A stretch of DNA of 40,086 bases from JBGPYM01 sp041493205 (GTDB lineage Bacteria; Bacteroidota; Ignavibacteria; UBA10030; UBA6906): positions 1 to 40,086 of the forward strand of contig JBGPYM010000002.1 in assembly GCA_041493205.1 (NCBI GenBank). Direction: 5' to 3'. Positions within the stretch are counted from its first letter, which is position 1. Each line of letters opens with the position of its first letter. Positions 39,041 to 40,086 of the stretch are shown piece after piece. Both the position numbers and the translations under genes were made by a program. Below the pieces are notes generated by a model that was given only the letters and a program-made list of their open reading frames with translations, made no database searches and had not been told where the DNA came from.

Positions 39041-40086
39041 ATGCCCATTATGACCCGCATGCGCGACAGCATGCCGATAATACTTTTCGGGTTGCTCATC
39101 GCGTTTCTCATCACGATCGTGTTCGAATGGGGAATGGATTACCTCGGCATCCGTGGCGGTCAGCAGGATACCATCGGCAAGATCAATGGCAAGAAAATCA
39201 GCTACAAGGAATTTTCCGAAGTCCTGAAGACGCTCACGGACAACGCGAAGACGCAGTCCGGACAGGAGCCGGACGAAGCGATGACGCGCCAGCTCCGGGA
39301 CCAGGCGTGGCAGTCCATCGTCAATGAACGGCTCTTCGACGATGAGGTGAAGCGGCTCGGCATCACGGTGAGCGACCAGGAACTGCGTGACTGGGTGTTC
39401 GGCGAGAACCCGCCGGAGGATCTCCGGCGGAATTTTGTCGACTCGACCGGCCGGTTCAACAAGGAACTGTACGAGCAGGTGCTGATGAATCCCAATCAGT
39501 ATATCCAGGACCCCCGGGGTGAAGATCCCAATTTCGGCGTCAAACGGCTTCAGGAATTCGAGAAAGCCCTCCGCCAGCGCCGTATTCAGGAGAAACTCCA
39601 GAGTATCGTGACCTCCGCGGTCCGGGTAACGGAAGGGGAGGTCCTCCAGCGCTACATGGACCAGAACGTCCGGTACGACGCTGTGTACGCCATGTTCGAT
39701 CCCAACGTGCTCGTCAAAGAAGGGGATGTCACCGTCTCGGATGCCGAGCTTCGCGAGTACTATGAAGACAATCTTGACCAGTACAAGTTCGAGGCGACGC
39801 GGACGCTGAAATACGTGTTGTTTTCTGAGAAACCGACCGCATCGGACTCGACCGCCCGGCGGGCGGAGATTGATGATGCGGCGGCGAAGGCGCGCGGCGG
39901 CGCCGACTTTATCCAGCTGGTGTATACGTACTCGGAACGCCCCGACAGCGGCGCGTTCTTCCGCCACGGCGAGCTGAGCCCGGTGCTGGAGAACGCCGTC
40001 TTCACGCAGGCTGCGGGAGCAATCGTCGGGCCGGTCGAAGACGCGGACGGACTGCACCTGCTGAAAATTCTCGGTGAACGCAAATC
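39041..40086 (+). CDS. PpiD/SurA-like periplasmic chaperone-isomerase (cut by window edge)
   Basis: At least 348 residues; the frame is open at the right edge. A membrane helix (about 12-27, IILFGLLIAFLITIVF) anchors the protein, as in PpiD. A SurA_N-like helical region follows (GKINGKKISYKEFSEVL, VNERLFDDEVKRLGITVSDQ), and a PPIC rotamase domain begins near 260-345 (YKFEATRTLKYVLFS, ARGGADFIQLVYTYSE). It helps fold newly exported proteins. GGAGGAGG lies 12 bases before the ATG at 39041, and a second ATG at 39050 is possible. It is divergent from secD. Confidence 0.88.
   Translation, partial: MPIMTRMRDSMPIILFGLLIAFLITIVFEWGMDYLGIRGGQQDTIGKINGKKISYKEFSEVLKTLTDNAKTQSGQEPDEAMTRQLRDQAWQSIVNERLFDDEVKRLGITVSDQELRDWVFGENPPEDLRRNFVDSTGRFNKELYEQVLMNPNQYIQDPRGEDPNFGVKRLQEFEKALRQRRIQEKLQSIVTSAVRVTEGEVLQRYMDQNVRYDAVYAMFDPNVLVKEGDVTVSDAELREYYEDNLDQYKFEATRTLKYVLFSEKPTASDSTARRAEIDDAAAKARGGADFIQLVYTYSERPDSGAFFRHGELSPVLENAVFTQAAGAIVGPVEDADGLHLLKILGERK

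Noticed and set aside
38834..40057. Long minus-strand open frame opposite the PpiD-like gene
   Set aside because: It is antisense to a gene with a clear membrane anchor and chaperone motifs and has no domain of its own.

Overview
The window is high-GC bacterial DNA (roughly 58-60% by eye), densely coding on both strands, with no rRNA, tRNA, CRISPR, insertion sequence or phage gene that I can see. Gene content points to the Bacteroidota/Chlorobi/Ignavibacteria (FCB) side of the tree: Gram-negative envelope functions (SecDF, PpiD/SurA-like chaperone, an outer-membrane barrel protein, secreted M16 peptidases), an anaerobic-type pyruvate:ferredoxin oxidoreductase, a homocysteine methyltransferase/MTHFR fusion and purA next to a histidine kinase. 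This placement is inference. Many genes carry strong AGGAGG-type ribosome sites, but a few (mutS, the DUF2085 gene, perhaps the patatin gene) have sigma70-like promoters so close to the ATG that their mRNAs look leaderless.

Layout. 1-4013: the end of an unidentified plus-strand gene, then on the minus strand mutS, a DinB-family gene and a small HEAGH membrane protein. 4109-6641: a minus-strand operon of three pilin/pseudopilin-like proteins, closed by a perfect 14-bp terminator hairpin. 6958-10890: a homocysteine methyltransferase/MTHFR fusion (minus) divergent from a secreted oligoendopeptidase F (plus), with facing promoters. 10910-16190: a palindromic repeat, a small exported protein, a DHOD-like protein and nifJ (all genes minus), with a Rex-like operator in front of nifJ. 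16357-18350: agmatine deiminase and N-carbamoylputrescine amidase (agmatine to putrescine). 18462-19500: two small membrane proteins.

19534-28156 is the most interesting part. A GAF-SpoIIE phosphatase, an RsbW-like kinase and a STAS protein (a partner-switching cascade) run directly into an ECF sigma factor, a membrane anti-sigma and a membrane-anchored protein built from about eight 28-residue helical repeats, ending in a strong terminator. Beyond it lie an outer-membrane protein combining a metallopeptidase, a beta-propeller and a barrel, and a PrsW-family intramembrane protease, the family that destroys an anti-sigma in Bacillus. Together they look like an envelope-stress circuit with two layers of control.

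28263-33041: an M16 peptidase pair (one active, one lacking the zinc motif), a family 5 uracil-DNA glycosylase and a patatin-like lipase whose last 11 residues come from a dispersed repeat. 33083-38834: on the minus strand secD, secF, a STAS protein, a strong terminator, purA and an orphan histidine kinase. 39041 to the edge: a PpiD/SurA-like chaperone, divergent from secD across a symmetric promoter pair.
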